DNA of 64,000 nt from Palsa-504 sp963847965 (GTDB lineage Bacteria; Actinomycetota; Actinomycetes; Streptosporangiales; Streptosporangiaceae): NCBI GenBank assembly GCA_963847965.1, contig CAWKCG010000012.1:1-64000 (forward strand), read 5' to 3'. Below, one piece after another: positions 42,081-50,914 of the stretch; the first letter of the stretch is position 1; every line of letters starts with the position of its first letter. The notes under the pieces were generated by a model. That model saw nothing but the letters and a program-made list of their open reading frames with translations. It did no database searches and was not told where the DNA came from. A program made the translations under genes and the position numbers.

Positions 42081-43262
42081 TCACTTGGACAGGCCGCGGG
42101 TGAAATCGGCGGGGAGGATGACGTCGTCGGGGGACAGGTCGTCAATCGAGGACCGGCCGAGCGCGAGCAGCGTCGAGTCGATGCCGCCGCGCAGCACGTC
42201 GAAGACGTTCTTCACCCCGGCTGATCCGTTGGCCGCCAGGCCCCACAGGTAAGCGCGCCCGATCATCACCGCGCGCGCTCCGAGCGCGAGCGCCTTGACC
42301 ACGTCGCTGCCGCGCCGGATCCCGCCGTCGAGCAGGACCTCGACCTGGCCGCCGACGGCCGCCGCGACCGCGGGCAGCGCCCGGATGGAGGCCGGGGTGC
42401 CGTCCAGGTTGTTGCCGCCGTGGTTGGACACCGAGACGGCCGTGGCGCCCACGTCGACCGCACGGCGCGCCTCGTCGGCGCGCATGATGCCCTTGACCAT
42501 GAACGGCCCGTCCCACTGGGCCCGCAGCCAGGCGATGTCGGCCCAGGTGGGCGGCGGGGTCTGCATCCACTCGCCGTAGACGCCGAAGAACGTGGGCGAC
42601 GCCTCGCCCGGAGCGGCCATGTTCGGCACGGTGAGATCCGGCAGGCCGCCGTGCCTGAGCCACTGGGTGACGTAGGCAGGCCGCAGGAGGCCTTCCGGCG
42701 CGAAGCGCACGAGGGCCCGCAGGTCGATCTTCTCCGGGATCGCCGGGCTTCCCCAGTCCCTGCCGGTGGAGAACGACCAGTCCAGGGTGACGATCAGCGC
42801 CTTGGCGCCGGCCTGGCGAGCGCGCTGCGCCCGCTGGGCGATGGTGTCCTTGCTGCCTGACCAGTAGATCTGGAAGAACAGCTTCGGGTTGACCGCGGCC
42901 ACGTCCTCCACGGGCATGCTGGCGAAGGAACTCAGGCCCAGGGCCGTGCCTGCCTCGGCCGCCCCGCGCGCCACGCCCGCCTCACCCTCGGGGTGCACGG
43001 CCTGGACCCCGGTCGGCGACGCGATGACCGGTAGCGAGATGTCCTGACCGAGCACCGACGTCGCCATCTGCCGGGCCGCGGGCAGGTCCGCCACGTGCGG
43101 CGGGGTGAATCGCAGCTCGCTGAACGCGGCCACGTTGTCCCGCAGCGTGATGCCCTGCTCGGTGCCCGCTACCAGCGCCAGGTAGACCGACCTCGGCAGG
43201 CGCCGTCTGGCTCTCCTGCGGGCCTCCTCGACGGTCTCGAACCACTCGCGCGTGCTTGCCAT
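42081..43262 (-). CDS. mftD: Pre-mycofactocin synthase
   Basis: FMN-dependent alpha-hydroxy-acid-oxidase-type enzyme, 393 residues. STREWFETVEEARRRARRRL, then SPTGVQAVHPEGEAGVARGA, SVSNHGGNNLDGTPASIRAL (catalytic His) and VLLDGGIRRGSDVVKALALG follow the MftD subfamily closely. It oxidises the AHDP intermediate to premycofactocin. ATG 43262 has GGGAG four bases upstream. Normally next to mftC; here it is 12 kb away and inverted. The MftE peptidase gene that acts just before it is not in the window. Confidence 0.93.
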   Translation of the reverse strand: MASTREWFETVEEARRRARRRLPRSVYLALVAGTEQGITLRDNVAAFSELRFTPPHVADLPAARQMATSVLGQDISLPVIASPTGVQAVHPEGEAGVARGAAEAGTALGLSSFASMPVEDVAAVNPKLFFQIYWSGSKDTIAQRAQRARQAGAKALIVTLDWSFSTGRDWGSPAIPEKIDLRALVRFAPEGLLRPAYVTQWLRHGGLPDLTVPNMAAPGEASPTFFGVYGEWMQTPPPTWADIAWLRAQWDGPFMVKGIMRADEARRAVDVGATAVSVSNHGGNNLDGTPASIRALPAVAAAVGGQVEVLLDGGIRRGSDVVKALALGARAVMIGRAYLWGLAANGSAGVKNVFDVLRGGIDSTLLALGRSSIDDLSPDDVILPADFTRGLSK

Positions 43263-43315
43263 CGGTCTCCCTCGCGCCCGCCAGGTTTCCTGCCGCCGGC
43301 CGACGCCCCATGTTG

Positions 43316-43336
43316 GCACTCAGTGCTGTAATTATC
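43316..43336 (-). promoter_or_regulatory. mftD promoter with TGGCAC palindrome
   Basis: On the minus strand a -10-like GATAAT (43331-43336) is followed four bases on by GCACT-G-AGTGC (43316-43326), extended by TGGCAC on the other strand. The same -10/TGGCAC arrangement lies before mftA (26622-26641). Confidence 0.45.
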
Positions 43337-43408
43337 CAGCCCCGCGGGCCGCGGGCGGCGGTCGTGCGAGCGCGCCCGGCTCCTGCCGGGGCCGTAGTAT
43401 CCACGATC

Positions 43409-44026
43409 ATGCGCGGTCGTGGCGACCAGCTCGTTCCGGATGACCATCCTGACCGGCTCAGGTGGAATACCAGGTACGCCGGCGGCCAGCTGCCGTCCTT
43501 CGTCCCGCACCCGCTGGCGGTCCGGGCGCTGGCGATGGACCTGCCCGACGGCCCGGTGGCCGACCTGGCGTGCGGCCCTTCCGGCGTCGCGCTGCTGGCC
43601 GCGGCGAGCGGGCGCCCGGTCACGGCGGTGGACGTATCCGACGTGGCCCTGGCGATGCTCGGCGAGGAGGCCAGGCGGCGGGGACTCGGCCACCTGATCA
43701 CGCTGGTGCACGCGGACCTGCCCGCCTGGCCCGCTGAGCCCCGGTCATACGCGCTCGTCCTTTGCACCGGTTTCTGGGACCGGGCCGTCTTCGCGGGCGC
43801 CGCCGACGCGGTGGCGGACGGCGGGCTGCTGGCCTGGGAAGCCTTCACCGCCGAGGCCCGGCGCTGGCGGCCCAGCCTTCCCCCGCAGTGGTGCCTGGCT
43901 CCCGGCGAGCCCGCGTCCCTGCTCCCGGCGGGCTTCACCGTCATCGACCAGCATGACGTGCCGGGCCGCGAGCAGGGCGCGAGACGGCAGCTGCTGGCCG
44001 GGCGCGAAGCCGGCCGCGCCGGGTGA
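43409..44026 (+). CDS. Class I SAM-dependent methyltransferase
   Basis: About 205 residues. RWNTRYAGGQLPSFVPHPLA, then motif I VADLACGPSGVALLAAASG, VTAVDVSDVALAMLGEEARR, and motif IV SYALVLCTGFWDRAVF give the Rossmann methyltransferase fold. ATG 43409 has TAGTAT 10 bases before it, so the transcript may be leaderless. Divergent from mftD, 146 bases between. Whether it acts on mycofactocin is unknown. Confidence 0.78.
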   Translation: MRGRGDQLVPDDHPDRLRWNTRYAGGQLPSFVPHPLAVRALAMDLPDGPVADLACGPSGVALLAAASGRPVTAVDVSDVALAMLGEEARRRGLGHLITLVHADLPAWPAEPRSYALVLCTGFWDRAVFAGAADAVADGGLLAWEAFTAEARRWRPSLPPQWCLAPGEPASLLPAGFTVIDQHDVPGREQGARRQLLAGREAGRAG

Positions 44027-44047
44027 CGGCGGTAGGCTGATCGTCCG

Positions 44048-45069
44048 ATGACACGCAGGCTTACGGATCTGCTGCCGCGCCCGATCGTCGTGGCCCCGAT
44101 GGCCGGCGGCCCGTCGACCGCCGGGCTCGTCGTCGCGGCCGCCCGCGCCAGGGCGCTGGGGTTCCTGGCCGCCGGGTACAAGACGCCCAAAGCCATGGCT
44201 GCCGAGATCGCCGCCGTCCGCGCGGCGACCGCCGGAACCCTTCGGCGTGAACGTCTTCGTCCCCGGCGCACCCTACGCGGACGCCGCCACGCTCCGCGGA
44301 TACCTGGACTCGCTGAGCGCAGACGGGATCATCGGGGATCGCCAGCTGGGACGACGACCGCTTCGACGCCAAGGTCGCGGCCCTGCTGGCCGACCCGCCG
44401 CCGGTCGTCAGCTTCACGTTCGGCTGCCCGCCCGCGGAGGTCGTCACGGCCCTGCAGAGCTCGGGCGCCGTCGTGGTCGTCACGGTGACCAGCGCCGGCC
44501 GAGGCCGCTGGCCGCGGCGTCGGCAGGCGCGGACGCGGTCTGCGTGCAGGGTTTCGAGGCCGGTGCCCACCGGGGGACGTTCGTCAACGACGACTCGCCC
44601 GGGCGAGACCTCGGGCTGCTGTCGCTCATCGGCGAGGTCGGCCGCGGTCACCGGCCTGCCGCAGATCGCGGCGGGCGGCATCATGGGCCCGCGTCAGGTG
44701 CAGGCCGTCCTGGCCGCGGGAGCGGTGGCCGCGCAGTGCGGCACGGCCTTCCTGCGCTGCCCGGAGAGCGGGGCGAACCCGCTGCACAAGGCGGCGCTGG
44801 CCGACCCGCGCTACACCGCGACCACGCTGACCCGGGCGTTCAGCGGACGGCTGGCCCGCGGGCTGGTCAACCAGTTCATCCGCGACCACCCTGACGCGCC
44901 CGCCGGCCTACCCGGAGATCAACAACGCCACCCGCCCGCTGCGGGCGGCCGCGGCCGCCGCGGCGATACGGAGCGGATGTCACTGTGGGCGGGGCAGGGC
45001 TACCGGTCGGCGACCGACGCTGCCCGCCGGCGAGATCATCGAGCGATTGTCTGGGCACCAGAACGGTCA
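44048..45069 (+). pseudogene. Nitronate monooxygenase (NPD family), multiply frameshifted
   Basis: FMN enzyme of the 2-nitropropane dioxygenase type. Pieces in successive frames: PRPIVVAPMAGGPSTAGLVV; NVFVPGAPYADAATLRGYLD; SWDDDRFDAKVAALLADPPP then VVSFTFGCPPAEVV; AGADAVCVQGFEAGAHRGTF; TGLPQIAAGGIMGPRQVQAV then FLRCPESGANPLHKAAL; and a final SLWAGQGYRSATDA/GEIIERL end. At least five indels in 1 kb, far more than in any neighbour, so real decay is likelier than sequence error. Confidence 0.82.
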
Positions 45070-45072
45070 GGC

Positions 45073-46252
45073 TCAGGACGGCGCCGGACCACGGTGGGCC
45101 CACTCGGTCAGGTCGCGGCGGTCGATGGCGGCGGCCATCAGCTCGGGGAACGCGTCGGGCGTGCAGGCGAAGGCGGGCACGCCGAGCTCGGCCAGGGCGG
45201 CGGCGTTGTCGTGGTCGTAACCGGGCGCGCCGTCGTCGGACAGCGCGAGCAGGGCGATCACCTGCGTGCCCGAGGCGGTCATGTCCGCGATCCGGCGCAG
45301 CATCTCCTCCCGGTTGCCCCCCTCGAACAGGTCGCTGACCAGGATGACGATCGTGCCGGCCGGGCGGGTGATCAGCTGCTGGCAGTAGGCCAGGGCGCGG
45401 TTGATGTCGGTGCCGCCGCCGAGCTGGGTGCCGAACAGCACGTCCACCGGGTCGCTGAGCTGCTCGGTCAGGTCGACGACCGAGGTGTCGAACGCGACCA
45501 CCGAGGTGCGCAGGGACCGGATCGACGCGAGCACCGCGCCGAACACCCCGGCGTACACCACCGAGGAGGCCATCGAGCCGCTCTGGTCCAGGCACAAGAT
45601 GACGTCGCGCGCCACCGCCTGCTGCTTCCTGGCGTAGCCGACCAGCCGGTCGGGCACGATCGTCCGGTACCGGGGCAGGTAGTGCCGCAGGTTGGCGCGG
45701 ATCGTCCGGTCCCAGTCGATGTCGGCCGGGCGCCTGGGCCTGCTCGTCCGGCTGGCCCGGTTCAGCGCGCCGGTGACCGCCGAGCGGGTCCGCTGGGCCA
45801 GGCGGCGCTCCAGGTCGCTGGTCACGGTACGCACCACCGCGCGGGCCGACTCCCGCGCCTGCTCGGGAAGTACCCGGCTCAGCGAGAGCAGGGTGCCGAC
45901 CAGGTGCACGTCGGGCTCGACGGCGTCCAGCATCTCGGGCTCGAGCAGCAGCCGGGTCAGTCCGAGCCGCTCGATCGCGTCCTTCTGCATCACCTGGACC
46001 ACGCTGACCGGGAAGAACGTGCGGATATCGCCGAGCCAGCGGGCCACCCGCGGGGCCGATGCGCCGAGCCCGGCCCGCCGCTGCCGCAGTGCCCCTGACG
46101 GCCGGCGCTCTCCGGGCGTCGGAGTCGTACAGCGCGCCGAGGGCCGAGTCGATGCGCGCGTCGAAGCCGTTCAGCGGCACCCGGATCCCGTCGTCGGCGC
46201 CGCCGAGGACCAGTCGCCAGCGGCGCAGCCGCTCGTCGGGCCCGGCCGTCAT
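45073..46252 (-). pseudogene. VWA-domain protein of the SWIM/DUF5682 operon, frameshifted
   Basis: ATG 46252 has GGAGG just upstream and opens MTAGPDERLRRWRLVLGGAD. One indel near 46090-46110 moves the frame; the rest reads VARWLGDIRTFFPVSVVQVM, DVILCLDQSGSMASSVVYAG (MIDAS DxSGS), FGTQLGGGTDINRALAYCQQ and ILVSDLFEGGNREEML. About 390 residues when joined. Last gene of a five-gene operon with a MoxR-type ATPase, an arrangement used for ATPase-VWA complexes that remodel proteins. Its own function is unknown. Confidence 0.8.
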
Positions 46253-48464
46253 GGCACCTCCCGGGCCGCGAGCGGGCAGGCCCAGGATGGCGGCCACCGC
46301 CCGGACCGCGATCGCCGCGCGGTCCTCGTCCAGGTCGTCGTCGGCCGACGAGACCCGGACGGGAGGTCGTCCGCTCCCGTCCAGCCGGGCCGCCTTCTCC
46401 CCGATGGCCCGCCGCTCGGGCGGCGCGAATTCGCCGAAGGTGCGCCGCAGCGCGGGCAGCACGGCGGCGAACCCGTCGGGGCTCAATCCGGCCAGCCAGC
46501 CGTCGGTCAGGCTGAGCAGCTTGTCGTCGTGCACCAGGAGCAGGCCGCTGCCGGCCAGGAACCCCTCGGCCCAGCCTGCCGCGGCGGGGGCCGGGGCGGC
46601 GGCGGAAAGCTCGCGGGACATCGCGATGCCCGCGTCGTCGGCCGTCAGCTGTCCCGCGTCGAGCAGCAGCCTGGTCAGCCGCCCCGAGATCAGCGGGGGG
46701 CAGCGGCCGGCCGACGCGAGCCGCGCCAGGGTAGCCAGCCAGCGCGCCCGGCTCGGGCCGTCGCCGAGCAGCCCGGTGGCCGCGTTCACGGCGTCGATGC
46801 GGTCGCGCATGGCGCGTTCGGCCTCTTCGTCGAGCGAGGCCAGGGCGGTCGGCAGGCCGGCGCAGATCCGGGTGATCATCTGTCCGGCGACCTCGCCGAG
46901 CCGCCCGGGATCGGTGCCGCGGACGTCACCGTACCTGGCCGCCCGGACCAGCGCCGGCACCGCCGCCATCAGGTGGGTCACGTCGCCCTCCAGCGCGGCG
47001 CGGTCCCTGACCGCCGCGAGCACCTCCGGCAGGGCGTCGCCCAGGTCGGCGAGCAGGCACCGTTCGACCAGCATGGCCAGGTCCTCGAGCGCGGCGGCCC
47101 CGGACGCCAGGCAGCGGGCCCGCTGCGCCGCGGCGGCCGCGACCGTGCTGCCCCACATGCTGGCCTCGATCAGGGCGACGTCCAGCTCGGGCCGCCAGGT
47201 CAGCTGCCACGTTTCGCGGAACGTCCCGATGCTGCGGGTCCGGCTCTCCTGCGGCACGCCCCAGGGCACGTCGAGCAGCGCGAGCCGGTGCAGCAGGTGG
47301 CTGCGGGCCAGGTCGGTGGGCTTGCGCAGGTCCAGGTGGTGGTCACGGGGCGCCGCCTCCGGCCGCAGCCGCAGGCTCCGCTGCTGGTCGCGCAGGTCCC
47401 GCTGCAGCGGCACCATCGGGGTCGCGGCGGGCACCGCGCCGAGCCGCTCGCCGACCACCAGGCGCCGCTGGATGAGCTCGGTGAGCAGGTCACTGCCCTC
47501 GCACAGCACGGCGCGGGCCGCCTCGGTGACCTCCTCCAGGCCGGCCAGCGGCCGTCCGCGCAGGACGGCGAGCGTCTGGGCCAGCCGGACCGATTCGATC
47601 ACGTGCGCCGTGGACGCCGGGATGCCCTCGTCGCGCAGTACGGCGGCGGCCCTGGCCAGCCACCGCTCGATGGGCTGGCCGTTTGATGAGAACAGGTGGT
47701 CGTACCAGCCGGGTGATCGGATGCCGGCCCCGTAGCCAGAGGTGTAGGCGAGACGGCCGTAGGTCCACGGGACCCATGTGAGGGAGGTGGCCTTGGCCTT
47801 CGGCAGGCCGCGCAGCAGGCGCTCGTCGGCCGCGGCGGACGGCAGGCGCTGCAGGGCGGGGACGTGCCAGGCCCCGCAGACCACGGCGATCCGCTGGTAG
47901 CCGTCCCTGACCGTCTTGCGCAGGGTCTTCCGCATGTGCGCTTCGCGGATCGCGTCGCGCGGGTCGGGTTCGTCCTCATCCGCGCGCAGGATCCCGATGG
48001 CTTCGGCGATGGCGTCGAAGACGGAGCTGGGGCCGGGCACGTGCTCGACCACGTCCTCCCACCACCGTTCGGGGTCGTCGTATCCGGCGGCGCGGGCCAG
48101 GTCCCCGATGGGATCATCGCGCGGCTCCGACTCGCGCCCGGCCATGGCCAGCAGGTGCGCGGCCGGCAGGTCGCAGAACCGGACCGGGAGGCCGGCGCTC
48201 GAGCGCGTACCTGATCGCCTGCCACTCCGGCGAGAACACCGCGAACGGCCAGAACGCCGCCGTCTCGGGCTGCCCGGGCACGTACGCCAGCAGCGCCACC
48301 GGCGGCCTCATCTGCGGGTCACCGGCCAGCCCGACCAGCCCGTCGGCCTCCGGCGGCCCCTCGATCAGCACGATGTCCGGCCCCAGCTCGGCCAGCGCGT
48401 CCCGCAGCGACCGCGCCGACCCCGGCCCGTGATGCCGCACCCCGAACAGCCTGATCACGATCAT
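46249..48464 (-). pseudogene. DUF5682 family protein, frameshifted
   Basis: About 740 residues. N-terminus MIVIRLFGVRHHGPGSARSL, then PDIVLIEGPPEADGL: the H-x-GP and IEGPPE pattern recalls TraB/ChaN-type (TIKI-like) folds, which is my inference. After FAVFSPEWQAIRYALE one base is off near 48205; the remainder (VRFCDLPAAHLLAMAGRESE, GDLARAAGYDDPERWWEDVV, VVCGAWHVPALQRL) continues in the next frame. It runs in frame into the VWA start; normally a stop would overlap that ATG, so a second indel or a true fusion is possible. Confidence 0.78.
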
Positions 48465-48516
48465 TTACCCGAACGGGCGGTGGTGCTGCCGTCCGGCAGG
48501 TACGCGCGCGCCTGCG

Positions 48517-49617
48517 TCACCCGGCCACCTCGCGGCAGGCACGGTAGAAGTCGCTCCAGTCGTCCCGCTCGCGGACGACGGTTTCCAGGTACTCCTGCCA
48601 CACCACCCGGTCGGACACGGGATCCTGGACCACCGCGCCGGTGATGCCGCCGGCCACGTCGGCGGGACGCAGCACGCCGTCGCCGAAGTGCGCGGCCAGC
48701 GCGAGGCCGCTGGTGACCACCGATATCGCCTCGGCGGGGGACAGCGTCCCGCTCGGCGACTTGACCTTGGCCCGGCCGTCCTCGGTGACGCCCTGCCGCA
48801 GCTCGCGGAAGACCGTGACCACCCGCCGGATCTCGTCGGCGCCCGGCGAGGTCTCCGGCAGGCCGATCGACCGGCCGAGCTGGGCCACCCGCCGGGTCAC
48901 GATGTCCACCTCCTGCTCGGCCGAGGCGGGCACGGGCAGTACGACCGTATTGAACCGCCTGCGCAGCGCGCTGGACAGCTCGTTCACGCCGCGGTCCCGG
49001 TCGTTGGCGGTGGCGATGACGTTGAAACCCCTGACCGCCTGCAGCTCGCCGCCCAGCTCGGGGATGGGCAGGGTCTTCTCGGACAAGATGGTGATCAGCG
49101 CGTCCTGCACGTCCGAGGGCATCCGGGTCAGCTCCTCGACCCGCGCGATCGTGCCGCCGGCCATCGCGCGCATGACCGGGCCGGGCACCATCGCCTCCCG
49201 TGACGGCCCCTCGGCGATCAGCCGCGCGTAGTTCCAGCCGTACCTGACCGCTTCCTCCGCGGTCCCCGCGGTGCCCTGCACCATCAGGGTCGAGTCGCCG
49301 GAGATGGCCGCGGCCAGGTGCTCGGACAGCCACGTCTTGGCCGTCCCCGGCACGCCGAGCAGCAGCAGGGCGCGATCGGTGGCCAGCGTGGCCACGGCGA
49401 CCTCGACCAGGCGGCGGGAGCCGATGTACTTCGGCGTGATCTCGGTGCCGTCGGCGGTCCCGCCCAGCAGGTAGGTCGTCACCGCCCACGGGGACAGCCG
49501 CCAGCCAGGCGGCCGGGGCCGGTCATCGGCGGCGGCCAGCGCGGCCAGCTCGGCCCGGTGCTCCTGCTCGGCGTGCGGGCGCAGGACCGCGCCCGGATCA
49601 GCCGTTGCCGTGGTCAT
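48517..49617 (-). CDS. MoxR-type AAA+ ATPase of the SWIM/DUF5682 operon
   Basis: About 366 residues. Walker A LLLGVPGTAKTWLSEHLAAA near 86; the Walker B position reads GGTIARVEELTRMP, with Glu-Glu where Asp-Glu is usual; sensor region FNVIATANDRDRGVNELSSA, then LRRRFNTVVLPVP. ATG 49617 has AAGGAG 7 bases upstream and lies inside the end of the DUF5691 gene. Expected to work with the VWA protein two genes on. The altered Walker B may change hydrolysis. Confidence 0.87.
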   Translation of the reverse strand: MTTATADPGAVLRPHAEQEHRAELAALAAADDRPRPPGWRLSPWAVTTYLLGGTADGTEITPKYIGSRRLVEVAVATLATDRALLLLGVPGTAKTWLSEHLAAAISGDSTLMVQGTAGTAEEAVRYGWNYARLIAEGPSREAMVPGPVMRAMAGGTIARVEELTRMPSDVQDALITILSEKTLPIPELGGELQAVRGFNVIATANDRDRGVNELSSALRRRFNTVVLPVPASAEQEVDIVTRRVAQLGRSIGLPETSPGADEIRRVVTVFRELRQGVTEDGRAKVKSPSGTLSPAEAISVVTSGLALAAHFGDGVLRPADVAGGITGAVVQDPVSDRVVWQEYLETVVRERDDWSDFYRACREVAG

Positions 49618-50914
49618 GACCAAGCTCCTTCAGCATCTCGTAGCGGAACCGCAGCACCTCGATCTCGTGCCGGAGAGCGGACGGTGCTTCCCGGGCCAGG
49701 CCGGGCAGGACACCGGGTGCGCCGAGCCGGGGATCGGCCTGCCGGATCAGGCGCGACAGCTCCGCCAGCGCGGCGGTAGCGGGAGGCCGGCCGGTGAGGG
49801 CCCGGCTGATAAGGGCGGCCACCCACTCCTGATCACGCTGGGAGAACGCCGCCCGGGACCAGCCGATGAACAGCCACGGATCTCGGTCACCCGCGAACAC
49901 CGTGACGATATCCGCCGCGGGCACACCGAACCGTTGCGTCCAGGCGCGTAGCGGGGTGCGGGCCAGCGTCTCGAGCATGAGGCCGGTCTGGTCGGCCGGC
50001 TGCGAGGCTCCCGGACCGCGCCTGGGCGTGATTCCGTCCCGCCGCATCGCGGCGTCGGATTCGGCCGGCGGGACGAAAACCAGGCGCGGGCCGCGCGTGC
50101 CTTCTTCTACCTGCAGCCAGTCGCGCGCGCGCTCGGCCATCCGCTGGGAGAGGGCGGACCCGGGCAGGGCGGCGAGCACCTCGGCCGCCATTGTGCGTAC
50201 GAAGGCCGCGCCGTCGTCGAGCGCGGCTTCCAGCAGCGGCTCGTCGGCGAGGCTCAGGCCATCCGCCATCACGTTAACGAACATGACACGCTCGTCCGGG
50301 CCTGCCGCGGCCCAGCTGCCCGCGATCAGCTCTCTCGCCGCCCCCGGGTCACGGCCGCGGAGTGCGGTGAGGTAGGCGCGTCGCTGACCTGCGGTACCGA
50401 GCCGCCATGCCTCGTCTCCGGTCAGGGTTTCCGCCAGCACGAACTTCCAGTCCGGGTTGAGTCCGGCCAGCCACCCCACGCGCGGGCCGCCCGCCTCGGC
50501 CACCAGGCGCGGCAGCCCCGAATCCGCCGGACCGGCGCGCCGCGCGCGGTCGAGCAGCGCCGGAAGCAACTGCGGGGGAGGCCGAAGACCGCGGGCCGCG
50601 ACCGCGGTGAGCCATTCGGGCAGCAGGTCGGGGTGCTCGCCGCCGAGCATCCGCGCCAGCCGGCGGCTGGCGGCCCGGCTCACCAGGGGCCGTGGGTCCG
50701 GCTCGCATACGGGCGGCGGTTCCGCCTGGTCGGGCCGTCGGCCTGCCCGGCGAGCGGCTGTCAGCAGCGCGGCCCGGTCGAGCAGGACGGCCGCGGGATC
50801 CTGGCCGGGGGAGGCAGGATCCGGGGTGGGCACGCCAGGTATTCCGGCCGGTGGAACCACGGCCCGTTCGGTGCCAATGAGACTCGCGGTGACGAGGTCC
50901 TGCCATCTACTCAC
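49598..50914 (-). CDS. DUF5691 family protein
   Basis: About 438 residues. Starts SRWQDLVTASLIGTERAVVP, typical of DUF5691; then helical repeat-like sequence (LVSRAASRRLARMLGGEHPD, LPEWLTAVAARGLRPPPQLL, AALDDGAAFVRTMAAEVLAA) suggesting HEAT-like helices. GTG 50914 overlaps the stop of the SWIM gene (GTGA). No catalytic motif is evident; probably a scaffold in the operon's complex. Confidence 0.83.
   Translation of the reverse strand: MSRWQDLVTASLIGTERAVVPPAGIPGVPTPDPASPGQDPAAVLLDRAALLTAARRAGRRPDQAEPPPVCEPDPRPLVSRAASRRLARMLGGEHPDLLPEWLTAVAARGLRPPPQLLPALLDRARRAGPADSGLPRLVAEAGGPRVGWLAGLNPDWKFVLAETLTGDEAWRLGTAGQRRAYLTALRGRDPGAARELIAGSWAAAGPDERVMFVNVMADGLSLADEPLLEAALDDGAAFVRTMAAEVLAALPGSALSQRMAERARDWLQVEEGTRGPRLVFVPPAESDAAMRRDGITPRRGPGASQPADQTGLMLETLARTPLRAWTQRFGVPAADIVTVFAGDRDPWLFIGWSRAAFSQRDQEWVAALISRALTGRPPATAALAELSRLIRQADPRLGAPGVLPGLAREAPSALRHEIEVLRFRYEMLKELGHDHGNG

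Noticed and set aside
43316..43326. CIRCE heat-shock element
   Set aside because: It contains GGCACTC-like half-sites but lacks the 9-base spacer of CIRCE, and no chaperone gene is near.
45692..47686. 664-codon plus-strand frame over the DUF5682/VWA genes
   Set aside because: Shadow frame; the minus strand carries VWA and DUF5682 motifs.
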